Part shown: piece after piece, positions 18,113 to 26,273 of the stretch
Layout of the letters: every line of letters starts with the position of its first letter
How positions within the stretch are numbered: position 1 is the stretch's first letter
From: Scytolyngbya sp. HA4215-MV1
Lineage (GTDB): Bacteria > Cyanobacteriota > Cyanobacteriia > Leptolyngbyales > Leptolyngbyaceae
Assembly (NCBI GenBank): GCA_019359045.1
Contig: JAHHIA010000017.1
Span: forward strand, 46,688 to 110,687
Reading direction: 5' to 3'
Length of the DNA: 64,000 bases
Notes under the pieces: model-generated
What the model saw: the letters and a program-made list of their open reading frames with translations, nothing else
Database searches by the model: none
Told to the model about the DNA's origin: nothing
Program-made: the position numbers and the translations under genes

Positions 18113-18349
18113 GAATCCAACTCAGGAAAATATAAATAATCCAGTAGTGCTACTACTTCACATCATAGCGGTCGTGACTCATTCGGAGCCGTGCAACTCG
18201 CTGCGTTCTAATGGGTACATTCTCCTAGATGCAAGCAAATTGCCGCAAGTAGGGCGAAACATTCGTTGAAAATCTCTGCAATTTTCTGTAACCCATCCTC
18301 CCATCTGTTGTGATGGGCTTGCCCCCACGTTACCATCCTTCAGCCTTGC

Positions 18350-18392
18350 TCAAAAGCAAAGAGGGCTTTTCAGGTTTCCCCAAAAGCCCCTT
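18350..18392 (-). terminator. Terminator of the DUF4327 gene
   Basis: Arms gggctttt 18363-18370 and aaaagccc 18382-18389 form an 8-bp stem. On the minus strand the stem is followed by CTCTTTGCTTTT. A second small hairpin (18406-18432) directly follows the DUF4327 stop codon. Confidence 0.6.
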
Positions 18393-18432
18393 GCTGGACA
18401 GAGCTAATTCTGGCTCGCTTGTGAGCAGAATT

Positions 18433-18654
18433 TTAGTCGTTAGACCATTCCTCACGACCCATCAAATCACCGATTTTATCTCTTAACAAAAAGTTACTAC
18501 GTTCCAGTTCGAACTCAATACAAGCCCACTCACGTGCAGGAATGTAGTTACAAAGAACATAGATAGGTTGTTGACGACTAATCATACCTCGTTGAACGAG
18601 ATGACGTGCCTCGTCCTGGATCATATCCAGGGAATATTGCATTGATTGAACCAT
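18433..18654 (-). CDS. DUF4327 small protein
   Basis: A 73-residue protein matching the cyanobacterial DUF4327 family: 'YSLDMIQDEARHLVQRGMIS', 'RQQPIYVLCNYIPAREW' and the end 'RDKIGDLMGREEW'. It has no membrane segment and is probably soluble. It is followed by a good terminator and preceded by its own promoter-like region, so it is probably monocistronic. The family is small, conserved and of unknown role. Confidence 0.78.
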   Translation of the reverse strand: MVQSMQYSLDMIQDEARHLVQRGMISRQQPIYVLCNYIPAREWACIEFELERSNFLLRDKIGDLMGREEWSND

Positions 18655-18974
18655 AATGACCTGCTTAGACTCGACCCTGAAGTTAGCTATTAGTAAAGGC
18701 GTAGGATGAATCGGTAAAGCGTTTGTATGAGTGGAGGTGTGCTCATTATATAAAAGACTTTGTAGTCCTATATACTGAACTATTTTAATTTTTACGCTAA
18801 CGATTGCTTACTTATATTAATAAAGATTGCGAAAGTCAGCAAGTGTTGACAGTTACATTCTGGTTGTAAATGGGGACGATCGCCCCGAAGGTTTAGGTTT
18901 TTCTATCGGTTTGCTAACCCACCTTTTACCAGGGTTCACCGCTTGCACCGATCAATCTGATTACGTTTTGTAGC
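18655..18974. promoter_or_regulatory. Probable promoter region of the DUF4327 gene
   Basis: No gene here. On the minus strand a TATAAT-like -10 lies at 18745-18750, with a small dyad (gactttgtagtc, 18756-18767) just upstream at the position of the -35 spacer. The rest is AT-rich with no other signal. Confidence 0.35.
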
Positions 18975-20114
18975 TTAATGAACAATTGTGTCACAGATAA
19001 TTTGCTTTTGCTGGGCAAGTTCTGTCGCCAATTGTAAAGCTGCCTTCATACTGGTCGCGTCAGCCAGGTTTTTCCCGGCAATGTCGAAGGCAGTACCATG
19101 GTCGGGGGAAGTGCGGATAAACGGTAAACCGATCGTAGTGTTGACTGCGCGATCGAATGCCATCAGCTTAACAGGAATCAGTCCCTGATCATGGTAGAGC
19201 GCTAGGTAAGCATCTGCTGAGTTCTGGATTCTGGATTTTGGATTTTGCGTCGCTAGCGGTGGTAGACCATACCAAGCTTGCCCCGGCTTGACCCAGAGGG
19301 TATCCGGTGGAATGGGTCCTTCTAATTGCACGGCAGGCAACCGATCGCGGGTTGCTTGCACCCAGGGAATCAGCCAGTCCACTTCTTCCCGTCCCAGTTG
19401 CCCCTGCTCGCCGCTGTGCGGATTAAGTCCCGCGATCGCAATATGAGGGGCTGAGATGCCAAAGTCTTGATGTAAACAATCCACCAGCAGATCCAGTTTG
19501 GCAGTCAGTAAGGCAGGGGTCAGAGTCTCTGCTACCTGATGGAGAGGAATGTGCGTGGTGGCAAGTAAGGTGCGGAGGGTCCAGTGGGTGTGAGGCGATC
19601 GAGCCACAAACAACATCCCAAATCGTTCCACGGTTGCCCGTTCTGCCAACAGTTCCGTTTGCCCAGGATAGGGATGACCTGCGGCTTTCCAGGCAGATTT
19701 TGCAATAGGTGCAGTGACGATTCCCTGAAATTTGCCTTGCAAGCAGGCTGTGATCGCGGCATCTAAATAGGCAAAGCTCACCGCTCCACTGGCAGCATTC
19801 TCTTGCCCCACCACAATTTGCGACTCTACGCCCAACTCAATTTCCAACATAGTGAGCTGCGCTGGATCAGCCAACGGCACAGTTGCATTTACCTGGCGCA
19901 GTTGTTCATAGGTCGCTTGCAATAGCGATCGATTGCCCACGACAGTGACTTGACAAAGTGAGGCGATCGCGGGGTCTGCCAATGCTTTCAACACCACCTC
20001 TGCGCCAATCCCGGCCGGATCGCCGATCGTTACTAATAACCGTGGTTGCGCTCCCGATCTCGCCAATGTTGCCAGCAACTTCCCCATTACCGATTCTCCC
20101 ATGCTCATTCTCAT
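18975..20114 (-). CDS. pdxA: 4-hydroxythreonine-4-phosphate dehydrogenase
   Basis: PdxA oxidises 4-phosphohydroxy-L-threonine with NAD(P) in the DXP-dependent pathway to pyridoxal phosphate. '[17 protein letters not shown]' near the start, '[14 protein letters not shown]' with the metal-binding His, '[19 protein letters not shown]' and '[15 protein letters not shown]' are all intact. ATG 20114 or the internal ATG at 20105 or 20087 could be the start; the domain begins about 25 residues in. Odd feature: at about residues 288-301 a Gln/Asn/Ser-rich insert ('[13 protein letters not shown]') is encoded by four heptanucleotide repeats (19222-19249), placed just before the conserved YHDQG motif. 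Confidence 0.92.
   Translation of the reverse strand: MRMSMGESVMGKLLATLARSGAQPRLLVTIGDPAGIGAEVVLKALADPAIASLCQVTVVGNRSLLQATYEQLRQVNATVPLADPAQLTMLEIELGVESQIVVGQENAASGAVSFAYLDAAITACLQGKFQGIVTAPIAKSAWKAAGHPYPGQTELLAERATVERFGMLFVARSPHTHWTLRTLLATTHIPLHQVAETLTPALLTAKLDLLVDCLHQDFGISAPHIAIAGLNPHSGEQGQLGREEVDWLIPWVQATRDRLPAVQLEGPIPPDTLWVKPGQAWYGLPPLATQNPKSRIQNSADAYLALYHDQGLIPVKLMAFDRAVNTTIGLPFIRTSPDHGTAFDIAGKNLADATSMKAALQLATELAQQKQIICDTIVH
19222..19249. repeat. STRR-type heptamer repeat inside pdxA
   Basis: Four consecutive heptamers: ttctgga twice, then ttttgga and ttttgcg. Similar heptamers recur at 27785-27812. Such short tandemly repeated sequences are common in filamentous cyanobacteria, but usually lie between genes. 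Confidence 0.75.
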
Positions 20115-20326
20115 CCTAACGATGTTCCGCTCTAGCGGGCTTTAGCAAGTGGTGCTGGTATCAGCAAACCCTGTGAAAATCGCATGACGACTCGTTTACC
20201 AACCTGGTTTACAATACTCCATACGGGCAAATCTTATAGAAATCTTTCTCTGATTGATCAATCAATTAAATAGATCAGTAAACAGAGCGATCGCCCCATA
20301 CTTAACAGTTCAGGAGCACTCACGTA

Positions 20327-20431
20327 ATGCACGGTGAAATTTTTAATGCAGCATTTTTGTCTTTTTCGCTGATTTTGGTCGGTTTATCGGTTGGCTTCCT
20401 GTTGCTCAAAATTCAGGGAGGAGAAGAGTAG
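20327..20431 (+). CDS. petM: Cytochrome b6f complex subunit VII
   Basis: A 34-residue peptide too short for ordinary gene finding. It begins M-H-G-E-I-F-N-A-A and ends L-L-K-I-Q-G-G-E-E, the conserved ends of PetM, around one transmembrane helix (about residues 8-27). PetM is a peripheral single-helix subunit of the thylakoid cytochrome b6f complex in photosynthetic electron transport. An aggag ribosome site precedes the ATG by 11 bases. A hairpin follows the stop. Confidence 0.94.
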   Translation: MHGEIFNAAFLSFSLILVGLSVGFLLLKIQGGEE

Positions 20432-20443
20432 GCAATGGGTACG

Positions 20444-20494
20444 AGTAATGAATGGTGAGCGTCAGTGCTGATCCAAGACTCATCATTCATTACT
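20444..20494 (+). terminator. Hairpin after petM
   Basis: Arms 20444-20459 and 20479-20494 pair over 16 bases with one wobble, starting 12 bases past the petM stop. Only a broken T-run (tgttgtt) follows, so it may be a weak terminator or an mRNA-stabilising end. Confidence 0.55.
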
Positions 20495-20933
20495 GTTGTT
20501 ATCTCACCTTCGGTATTCGATCAACTGGGTCTCCAGGCAAGCTTTAATAATTCAGGACTTTTGTGTAACCTGACTTGCTGTGCGTAGCGATCGTGCGCCA
20601 TTCTTCCTCCCTTGAGAAAGCCCCTCAAGCTTGATCGCCTTGACCAAAGCGCCTTTGTATCAAGATGCCAGGAAATCGGTTCGGTATTTTGACAAACAAA
20701 GATTTATCACAGTGACCTTTGCGGTCAAATTTGTTCATCTCCGAACTCATCCTTATGAGGATGCTTTAAAAGTCCTTTCGCAAGTAGCAACAGACACGAT
20801 CCCCTTAAATCCCTTTTAAAGAGGGGAACTTTGAGGCTGACCCCTCCTTTTAAGGGGGCTAGGGGATCTCTGAGTGCTCAAGATTGCAGCGAGACCTTTT
20901 CAGACACCCTCTTAACAAGGCTGCATCTTAAGG
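20495..20933. other. Long intergenic region, no gene seen
   Basis: Between petM and the MITE-like repeat. It contains imperfect CCCCTTAAA/TTTAAGGGG fold-backs at about 20797-20870 of a kind scattered through cyanobacterial genomes, similar to the C-rich stretch at 63785-63880. The short open frames have no start signal or family resemblance. Confidence 0.4.
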
Positions 20934-21031
20934 GTCTGTCAAGACTGTTTGGAGGGGTTGAAAACCTTCCAAATATCTCAAAAATGGTTTTTATTTATTA
21001 GGAGTGCTCCCACCAATTTATCCTGACGGAC
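20934..21031. repeat. MITE-like element, copy A
   Basis: A 98-bp unit beginning gtctgtcaaga and ending tcctgacggac; the ends are inverted repeats matching at 9 of 11 positions. The same unit, in the same orientation, is found at 56035-56134. No coding capacity. Confidence 0.75.
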
Positions 21032-21366
21032 TCCTCGTCTAAAAGCTTCAAAGTTGGCAAAAGTTGAAGCATGTGCCTTTTCACGTGCGTTGCCCGCCTC
21101 ACAGTGACCTGCCGCCGCGCCATTTTTTCAATTGGCAATTCTTCATTGTGGGCCCGAAGTCCAACCTTAGTTCCTTGGCGCTGGCCAGACTTACTACCAA
21201 TGAAAGATCTGAATCCGTCTTACAATTTAGCCTCCCAATTCATTCGTCTATCTGCCGATTCGCAACATCGGTGTGTTTTAGGAAAAGAGTGACTGACTTT
21301 CTGAGCCGATCGGGAAATTTCTGATAAAATCTTATTAAAAGTTAAGAATCTGTCACAAAAACTCTC

Positions 21367-22341
21367 ATGAATTTATTAGTTACAGGTGCGACTGGTACCT
21401 TAGGCAGGCAAGTGACTCGGCGGGCGCTTGATGAAGGGCACGAGGTTCGCTGTCTAGTCAGAAATTTTAAGAAAGCTGCTTTTCTCAAAGAATGGGGTGC
21501 CGAACTGGTGCAAGCTGATTTGTGCGAACCCGAAACACTTAAAGCTGCGCTGACAGGGGTCACTGCAGTGATTGATGCTGCGACCGCCCGCCCTACCGAC
21601 TCCCTCAGCATTCAACAAGTCGATTGGGACGGCAAAGTTGCCCTGATTCAGGCTGCAAAAGCGGCTGGTGTCGAGCGCTTTATCTTTTTCTCGATCCTGG
21701 ATGCTGAAAAATATCCAGACGTCCCATTAATGAATATTAAAAACTGTACGGAAACTTTTCTGGCAGAGTCGGGCTTAAACTATACGATTTTGCGCCTTTG
21801 TGGTTTTATGCAAGGTCTAATCGGACAATATGCGATTCCATTGCTGGAAAAGCAGGCCGTTTGGGTGATGGGTGAAACCTCCCCGATCGCCTATATGGAT
21901 ACTCAAGATATTGCCAAATTTGCTGTAAAAGCACTGTCTGTTCCTGAAAGCGAGAAAAAAACCTTCCCTGTTGTGGGACCACGTGCCTGGACTGCCTATG
22001 AAATTATCCGTCTTTGTGAACGGTTGTCTGGACAAGATGCCCGCATCGCGCGTTTGCCGATCGGGCTTTTGCGCGCAGTCCGACGGATCGCTCGCTTCTT
22101 CCAGTGGACTTGGAACGTTGCCGATCGACTCGCCTTCACCGAAGTATTAGCCACGGGTAAACCACTTAATGCTTCGATGGAAGAAACCTACCGCGTTTTT
22201 GGTATCGATGCCCAAGAGGTAACCACTTTAGAATCCTATATGCAGGATTATTTTGGGCGAATTATGAAAAAGCTTAAGGAGCTAAACTATAAGCCCCTTA
22301 AAGAAAAAGAGGGTTCCAAACGAACCTATCCCAGATTTTAA
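21367..22341 (+). CDS. ycf39: Ycf39/HCF244-type photosystem II assembly factor
   Basis: A 324-residue atypical SDR/NmrA-fold protein. The Rossmann loop is 'LVTGATGTLGRQVTRRAL' (residues 4-21), followed by 'RCLVRN', 'GAELVQADLCEPETL' and 'NYTILRLCGFMQG'. The C-terminal half ('EEVTTLESYMQDYF', 'LNYKPLKEKEG') is typical of Ycf39 rather than of other NmrA proteins. Ycf39 acts at the thylakoid membrane in delivering chlorophyll to newly made D1 during PSII assembly, with Hlip proteins. Its nearness to petM fits a photosynthesis cluster. An NAD(P)-binding protein of other function is the less likely alternative. Confidence 0.88.
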   Translation: MNLLVTGATGTLGRQVTRRALDEGHEVRCLVRNFKKAAFLKEWGAELVQADLCEPETLKAALTGVTAVIDAATARPTDSLSIQQVDWDGKVALIQAAKAAGVERFIFFSILDAEKYPDVPLMNIKNCTETFLAESGLNYTILRLCGFMQGLIGQYAIPLLEKQAVWVMGETSPIAYMDTQDIAKFAVKALSVPESEKKTFPVVGPRAWTAYEIIRLCERLSGQDARIARLPIGLLRAVRRIARFFQWTWNVADRLAFTEVLATGKPLNASMEETYRVFGIDAQEVTTLESYMQDYFGRIMKKLKELNYKPLKEKEGSKRTYPRF

Positions 22342-22836
22342 GAGCAGACGAACGGACGAAACGTGAGGCAGTTTTCAGCTGAAAAACTATCCATTCGATC
22401 TCTTTGGTGTTTAGGGACTTGCATGAAAATAAAATACCAGCGGTTTAGATTTCGACTACGCTCAGTCCGCGACAACTGAAGGTTGAGCGTAGTCAAAACC
22501 TGACTGCTGGGCACATTATTAATCCGCAGATTCCTTAGGGCGCAAGATTTTGTATCCTAACCATAACAGTCAATTAACTGCCAGGTCGGCTTGCGCTGAT
22601 AATGTCGCCTCCTTCTTAGCGAATCGGTCAGAGGTTGAACTTATCGCTGGCTGCTGACGCTTAGAGCGTAGCAAATTCCCTTAGACCTCGCTGGCGATCA
22701 CAGCCAACCTAAAAGAGCGGCAGAAGTGATGGTTCTGTGATGCCTTCACTTCAAAAGCGGATTAGTCTGACAGAGAGCGATTGAGAATGGTATATTCCTC
22801 TCTACTTGAACATCTACAGAAACCGGGTTTTTAAGT
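22342..22836. other. Intergenic region with small inverted repeat
   Basis: Separates ycf39 and nadK. It holds an 11-bp inverted repeat (22454-22464 with 22484-22494; gactacgctca and its complement) of a type often dispersed in cyanobacterial genomes. No tRNA or ORF with coding character was found. Confidence 0.4.
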
Positions 22837-23754
22837 GTGCCCAAAGCTGGCATTATTTACAACGATATCAAGCCGATCGCTTGTCGGATTGCCGAAGAAT
22901 GGCGAGACAAGCTAACTTCTGAAGGCTGGGAAGTTTGCATGGCGACGGGAGAGGGGGGGATTTTGGGTTATTCGGAACCCGATCGGCCCGTCTGTCACAC
23001 CCCCATCGATTATCTGACGCCCCCCGGCTTCAATAGCGAGATGAAGTTTGCCCTAGTCTTGGGAGGCGATGGCACAGTGTTGTCTGCTTTCCGCCAGGTT
23101 GCCCCTTGTGGTATTCCCCTCCTCACCGTGAATACGGGACATTTGGGGTTCCTTACTGAGTCTTATCTGAATCAGTTGCAGCCTGCGATCGAAGGTGTCT
23201 TAAACGGCAACTTCACCATCGAAGAACGGGCAATGCTAACCGTGCAATTGTTTCGAGAGGAAACCCTGCTCTGGGAAGCTCTCTGTCTGAATGAAGTCGT
23301 CATTCATCGAGAGCCACTCACCAGCATGTGCCATTTTGAGATTGAAATTGGTAAACATGCTCCGGTTGATATTGCTGCAGATGGCATTATTGTTTCCACC
23401 CCCACAGGTTCTACTGCCTATTCTCTCTCGGCAGGGGGACCGGTCGTGACGCCTGATGTGCCAGTACTGCAACTTGTCCCCATTTGCCCCCATTCGCTGG
23501 CATCACGAGCGCTGGTTTTCTCAGACCAGGAGCCGATTACTATTTTTCCAGCCAACCCCAATCGCCTTGTCATGGTGGCAGATGGGAATGCGGGTTGCTA
23601 TATTCTTCCAGACGATCGTGTGCGGATTCAGCGATCGCCTTATACAGCCAGATTCATCCGTCTCAGGGATATCGAATTTTTCCGAATCCTGCGTGAAAAA
23701 TTGGGGTGGGGGTTGCCCCATGTGGCTAAACCCACTTCAGTGGAGTTGCCGTGA
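22837..23754 (+). CDS. nadK: NAD kinase
   Basis: A 305-residue NAD kinase that phosphorylates NAD to NADP using ATP. The catalytic GGDG is at 76-79 in '[15 protein letters not shown]', with '[10 protein letters not shown]', the NAD-contacting Asn-Glu in 'LNEVVIHR', and '[20 protein letters not shown]' all present. The start is GTG 22837. The first 60 residues include the cyanobacterial insertion ('[16 protein letters not shown]') before the GGDG domain. The nblR-like gene starts 111 bases downstream, and the two are probably in one transcription unit. Confidence 0.94.
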   Translation: MPKAGIIYNDIKPIACRIAEEWRDKLTSEGWEVCMATGEGGILGYSEPDRPVCHTPIDYLTPPGFNSEMKFALVLGGDGTVLSAFRQVAPCGIPLLTVNTGHLGFLTESYLNQLQPAIEGVLNGNFTIEERAMLTVQLFREETLLWEALCLNEVVIHREPLTSMCHFEIEIGKHAPVDIAADGIIVSTPTGSTAYSLSAGGPVVTPDVPVLQLVPICPHSLASRALVFSDQEPITIFPANPNRLVMVADGNAGCYILPDDRVRIQRSPYTARFIRLRDIEFFRILREKLGWGLPHVAKPTSVELP

Positions 23755-23865
23755 AGATAAGTTGCCCTTATCTCTGAGTTGCCATGCTACAACAAGGGAA
23801 AAGTGTAGAGTATGATTGCGTATCCTCTACTTTAGTTGGGGCGAACATTCAGGTGGCAAGCACGT

Positions 23866-24561
23866 ATGAGCACAGCAACCCTTGATCGAAATCCTTGTGT
23901 CCTGCTGGTTGAGACCGATGAGGTGTTAGCTCAGCATGTGGTGCTCGATTTACAAGAATCGGGATATGACACTGCGATCGCAACGGACATTGCAACCGGT
24001 ATGCGTCATGTGATCGATCTGCAACCTGCTTTGGTTGTGGTCGATCGCATGTTAGCAGGAGAATCGGGCTTATCCTTCTGCAACAATTTGCGGAATGCAG
24101 GCACTCGGATTCCTGTTTTGATGATGATGGCACGGGATACCGTAGAAGACCGCGTTGCCTGTCTGGAAGCCGGAGCCGATGACTACTTTCTGAAACCCTA
24201 TCGAACGGAAGACTTTTTGAAACTGGTTCGCATGTACCTGCAACCAGATGTCCACAGTTCAGAACAGTTGCGATTTGGAGATTTGGTATTAGATTTAGCG
24301 ACTCGGCGCGCACTGCGGAGTGGTCGGGCAATTGAACTCACAATGAAAGAGTTTGAGTTGCTGAAGTACCTGATGGAACACCCTCGGGAAGTCCTGACTC
24401 GCGAACAAATCTTAGAAAATGTTTGGGGTTACGATTTTATGGGTGAGTCGAACGTGATTGAAGTCTATATTCGTTACCTGCGGCTCAAGATTGAAGATGA
24501 GGGCGAAAAGCGCTTGATTCAGACAGTGCGTGGGGTCGGTTACGTTTTGAGAGAGTCATAG
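23866..24561 (+). CDS. nblR: NblR-like atypical OmpR-family response regulator
   Basis: A 231-residue protein with a receiver domain (about 10-125) and a winged-helix DNA-binding domain (about 135-230). ATG 23866 matches the family start; an upstream TTG at 23836 is unlikely. The receiver has Asp in 'LVVVDRML' and Lys in 'YFLKPY', but the switch Ser/Thr is Met in 'VLMMMARDT', as expected for atypical NblR receivers. The effector domain ('MKEFELLKYLMEHPREVLTR' and 'SNVIEVYIRYLRLKIED') is very well conserved. In Synechococcus NblR is needed for phycobilisome breakdown and survival under nutrient or light stress; here this is by homology. Confidence 0.85.
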   Translation: MSTATLDRNPCVLLVETDEVLAQHVVLDLQESGYDTAIATDIATGMRHVIDLQPALVVVDRMLAGESGLSFCNNLRNAGTRIPVLMMMARDTVEDRVACLEAGADDYFLKPYRTEDFLKLVRMYLQPDVHSSEQLRFGDLVLDLATRRALRSGRAIELTMKEFELLKYLMEHPREVLTREQILENVWGYDFMGESNVIEVYIRYLRLKIEDEGEKRLIQTVRGVGYVLRES

Positions 24562-24563
24562 GT

Positions 24564-25118
24564 ATGGATCGCCGTTACTTACTCAGTTTGGGTTTGGGGA
24601 TTTTGTTGATGAGTTGCTCTTTACCTGTCGTTGGAATTGGTTCTAGAGAAACTCCGATCGCGGGGTCACGTGCCCCGGCAACTCAGACGTCATTTCAGGG
24701 ACAACAATTACCGGTTTCTGCGCTAGCAACACTGCCGGCGGGAGAGGTCATTCAACTAGAAGTGGCGTTAACCCCTTTTCAGCAAGCGATGGGGTTGATG
24801 CATCGCCCCGCTTTGCCTGCCAATCGGGGCATGTTGTTTCCGTTTGATCCGCCCCGACCTGTCAGTTTTTGGATGAAAAATGTCCCCGTTGCCCTGGATA
24901 TGGTTTTTCTGCGAAAAGGCGTTGTTCAGCAGGTTGCGGCAAAGGTGCCTCCTTGCACTGAGGAGCCTTGCCCTGTCTATGGTCCCAGAGTGCCGATCGA
25001 TCAGGTAATGGAGCTGAGAGCTGGAAGAGCCGCGGAATTAGGGATTCAGTCTGGAGATCGGGTCAAAATTGAATTTTTAACTACAAAAAATAAACCAACC
25101 TCTGAGGATGCCTTATAG
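24564..25118 (+). CDS. DUF192 lipoprotein
   Basis: A 184-residue protein starting two bases after the nblR stop. Residues 1-18 form a signal peptide ending in a lipobox-like L-M-S-C, so it is probably lipid-anchored outside the plasma membrane. The DUF192 domain covers about 62-175, with 'EVALTPFQQAMGLMHRPALP', 'MLFPFDPPRPVSFWMKNV' and the conserved acidic end of the domain. The fold is a small beta barrel of unknown activity. Tight spacing suggests translation coupled to nblR. Confidence 0.85.
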   Translation: MDRRYLLSLGLGILLMSCSLPVVGIGSRETPIAGSRAPATQTSFQGQQLPVSALATLPAGEVIQLEVALTPFQQAMGLMHRPALPANRGMLFPFDPPRPVSFWMKNVPVALDMVFLRKGVVQQVAAKVPPCTEEPCPVYGPRVPIDQVMELRAGRAAELGIQSGDRVKIEFLTTKNKPTSEDAL

Positions 25119-25895
25119 GGGTAATTTTGGAATTTGCGGCTTTTAGCGTTTTGCTTGCAAAACTTTACAAAACTTTTTTAATCTAGATACAATATTCATA
25201 ATTAGAGCTGTATTCTGGGAGAAACGATCGCGGACTTATGAGAAATCCAATTTTGGAAATCTTTCGGTCTGCTTTATTCACTCCACCAATCTTCTCTCTA
25301 ATTTTTTAGGAGAAATACACTACTCTTTCGACAGACAGAGTTCAAGCGTGTGAGTTTTCGTTATTCTGATTGTCTAAGTCAAGTCTGGTCTGAGCGCTCA
25401 GATTTCTTACCTGAAGCTTTCCAGTTTTTAATTTCAGATTCAGTAAGCCCGGATAATGGGGTTCTTGCTGGCATCTCAAACTAAAAGCTCGATTTCGACA
25501 ATTCTCTGTTTTTTATCCGATCTATCTACGTGATCCGCGCCAAAGGTTGACAGGTTCTCTGTAAGCTTTCGGATGTAGTTTCTAGCCAAGTTTGGTGCAG
25601 TGGTAATACACCTGGTCAGCGACTAAGGTGGCAAAGATCGGGACTGTTATAAAGCTATCCCTCTCCCTACGCTTTGAGCAGAAGGAGACCGATCGGGTTA
25701 CGAGAGTAATAGGCAGAGTCCAGATCAAAGGTTGCCCAGTCGATCGCAAATAAGAAAACGATCGGTTCATTGAGTGGCGTATTTGAGCAGACTCATGCCG
25801 ATAGCTCAGTAGACAGATGCAAGACTGGCTATCAGGTTCGCGCAACTAGAAGTAGATGTTACAAGATAGTGTCTTAATCCAACGAATTTCGTTTT
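25119..25895. other. Long intergenic region, no gene recognised
   Basis: About 780 bases, AT-rich at the left. It has short T-rich runs and an agga sequence at 25309-25315 with no convincing ORF after it. A minus-strand frame (25582-25845) has no family resemblance, no SD, and composition unlike neighbouring genes. A regulatory leader or small RNA cannot be excluded. Confidence 0.35.
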
Positions 25896-25913
25896 AAGGA
25901 GGTGATGAGTTTC

Positions 25914-26105
25914 GTGGCTTCGACAAAATATAAACGATTCTTACAATTTTTGGAGGATGAACTGGCGCTTTCAGCGCCTTCTATCGCGATCGCTTTGCGG
26001 CATTTAGAGCAAGATCCAGGCCCTCTGCCGATGATTCTCTGGCAGTATGGGTTGGTGACGTTGGAGCAGTTGGATCGTATCTACGATTGGCTGGAAAGCG
26101 CTTAA
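25914..26105 (+). CDS. DUF2949 small protein
   Basis: A 63-residue protein of the cyanobacterial DUF2949 family: 'FLQFLEDELALSAPSIAIAL' and 'PGPLPMILWQYGLVTLEQLD'. I place the start at GTG 25914, since the ribosome site at 25896-25905 (AAGGAGGTGA, a perfect match to the 16S 3' end) is ten bases before it but touches the in-frame ATG at 25905 and GTG at 25902. Mostly helical and soluble; function unknown. The perfect SD suggests strong translation. Confidence 0.82.
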   Translation: MASTKYKRFLQFLEDELALSAPSIAIALRHLEQDPGPLPMILWQYGLVTLEQLDRIYDWLESA

Positions 26106-26132
26106 TTTTGTTGTTCGTTCTAGGAGAACCCT

Positions 26133-26234
26133 ATGTCAGCAAAGCAGCACCCAGGTGCAAATCTGACACAAAGGCAAACCGACCAGAATTTTTTCGACAA
26201 CTGCATCATTAAAAAGAAAAAAGAGCGGGTCTGA
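26133..26234 (+). CDS. Possible 33-residue basic peptide
   Basis: ATG 26133 has a good SD (aggaga, 26123-26128) and gives a short hydrophilic peptide ending in a Lys/Glu/Arg cluster. Its stop codon lies inside the terminator hairpin. It is unusual for a CDS to run into its own terminator stem, so this may be chance. It would be co-transcribed with the DUF2949 gene. Confidence 0.3.
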   Translation: MSAKQHPGANLTQRQTDQNFFDNCIIKKKKERV

Positions 26235-26254
26235 TTTCAGACCCGCTCTTTTTT
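26217..26254. terminator. Bidirectional intrinsic terminator
   Basis: Stem arms 26217-26233 and 26238-26254 pair perfectly over 17 bases around ATTT, with A-run and T-run at the outer ends. It serves the DUF2949 transcript on the plus strand and the convergent secreted-protein gene on the minus strand. Confidence 0.92.
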
Positions 26255-26273
26255 GGCATTGCCGCTCGACCGC

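Noticed and set aside
20631..20819. Plus-strand 62-codon frame after petM
   Set aside because: No SD; ends in a dispersed C/T-rich fold-back; no family pattern.
24070..24255. Antisense frames under nblR
   Set aside because: Shadow of a highly conserved coding gene.
25582..25845. Minus-strand 87-codon frame
   Set aside because: No SD, no family resemblance, composition unlike neighbours.
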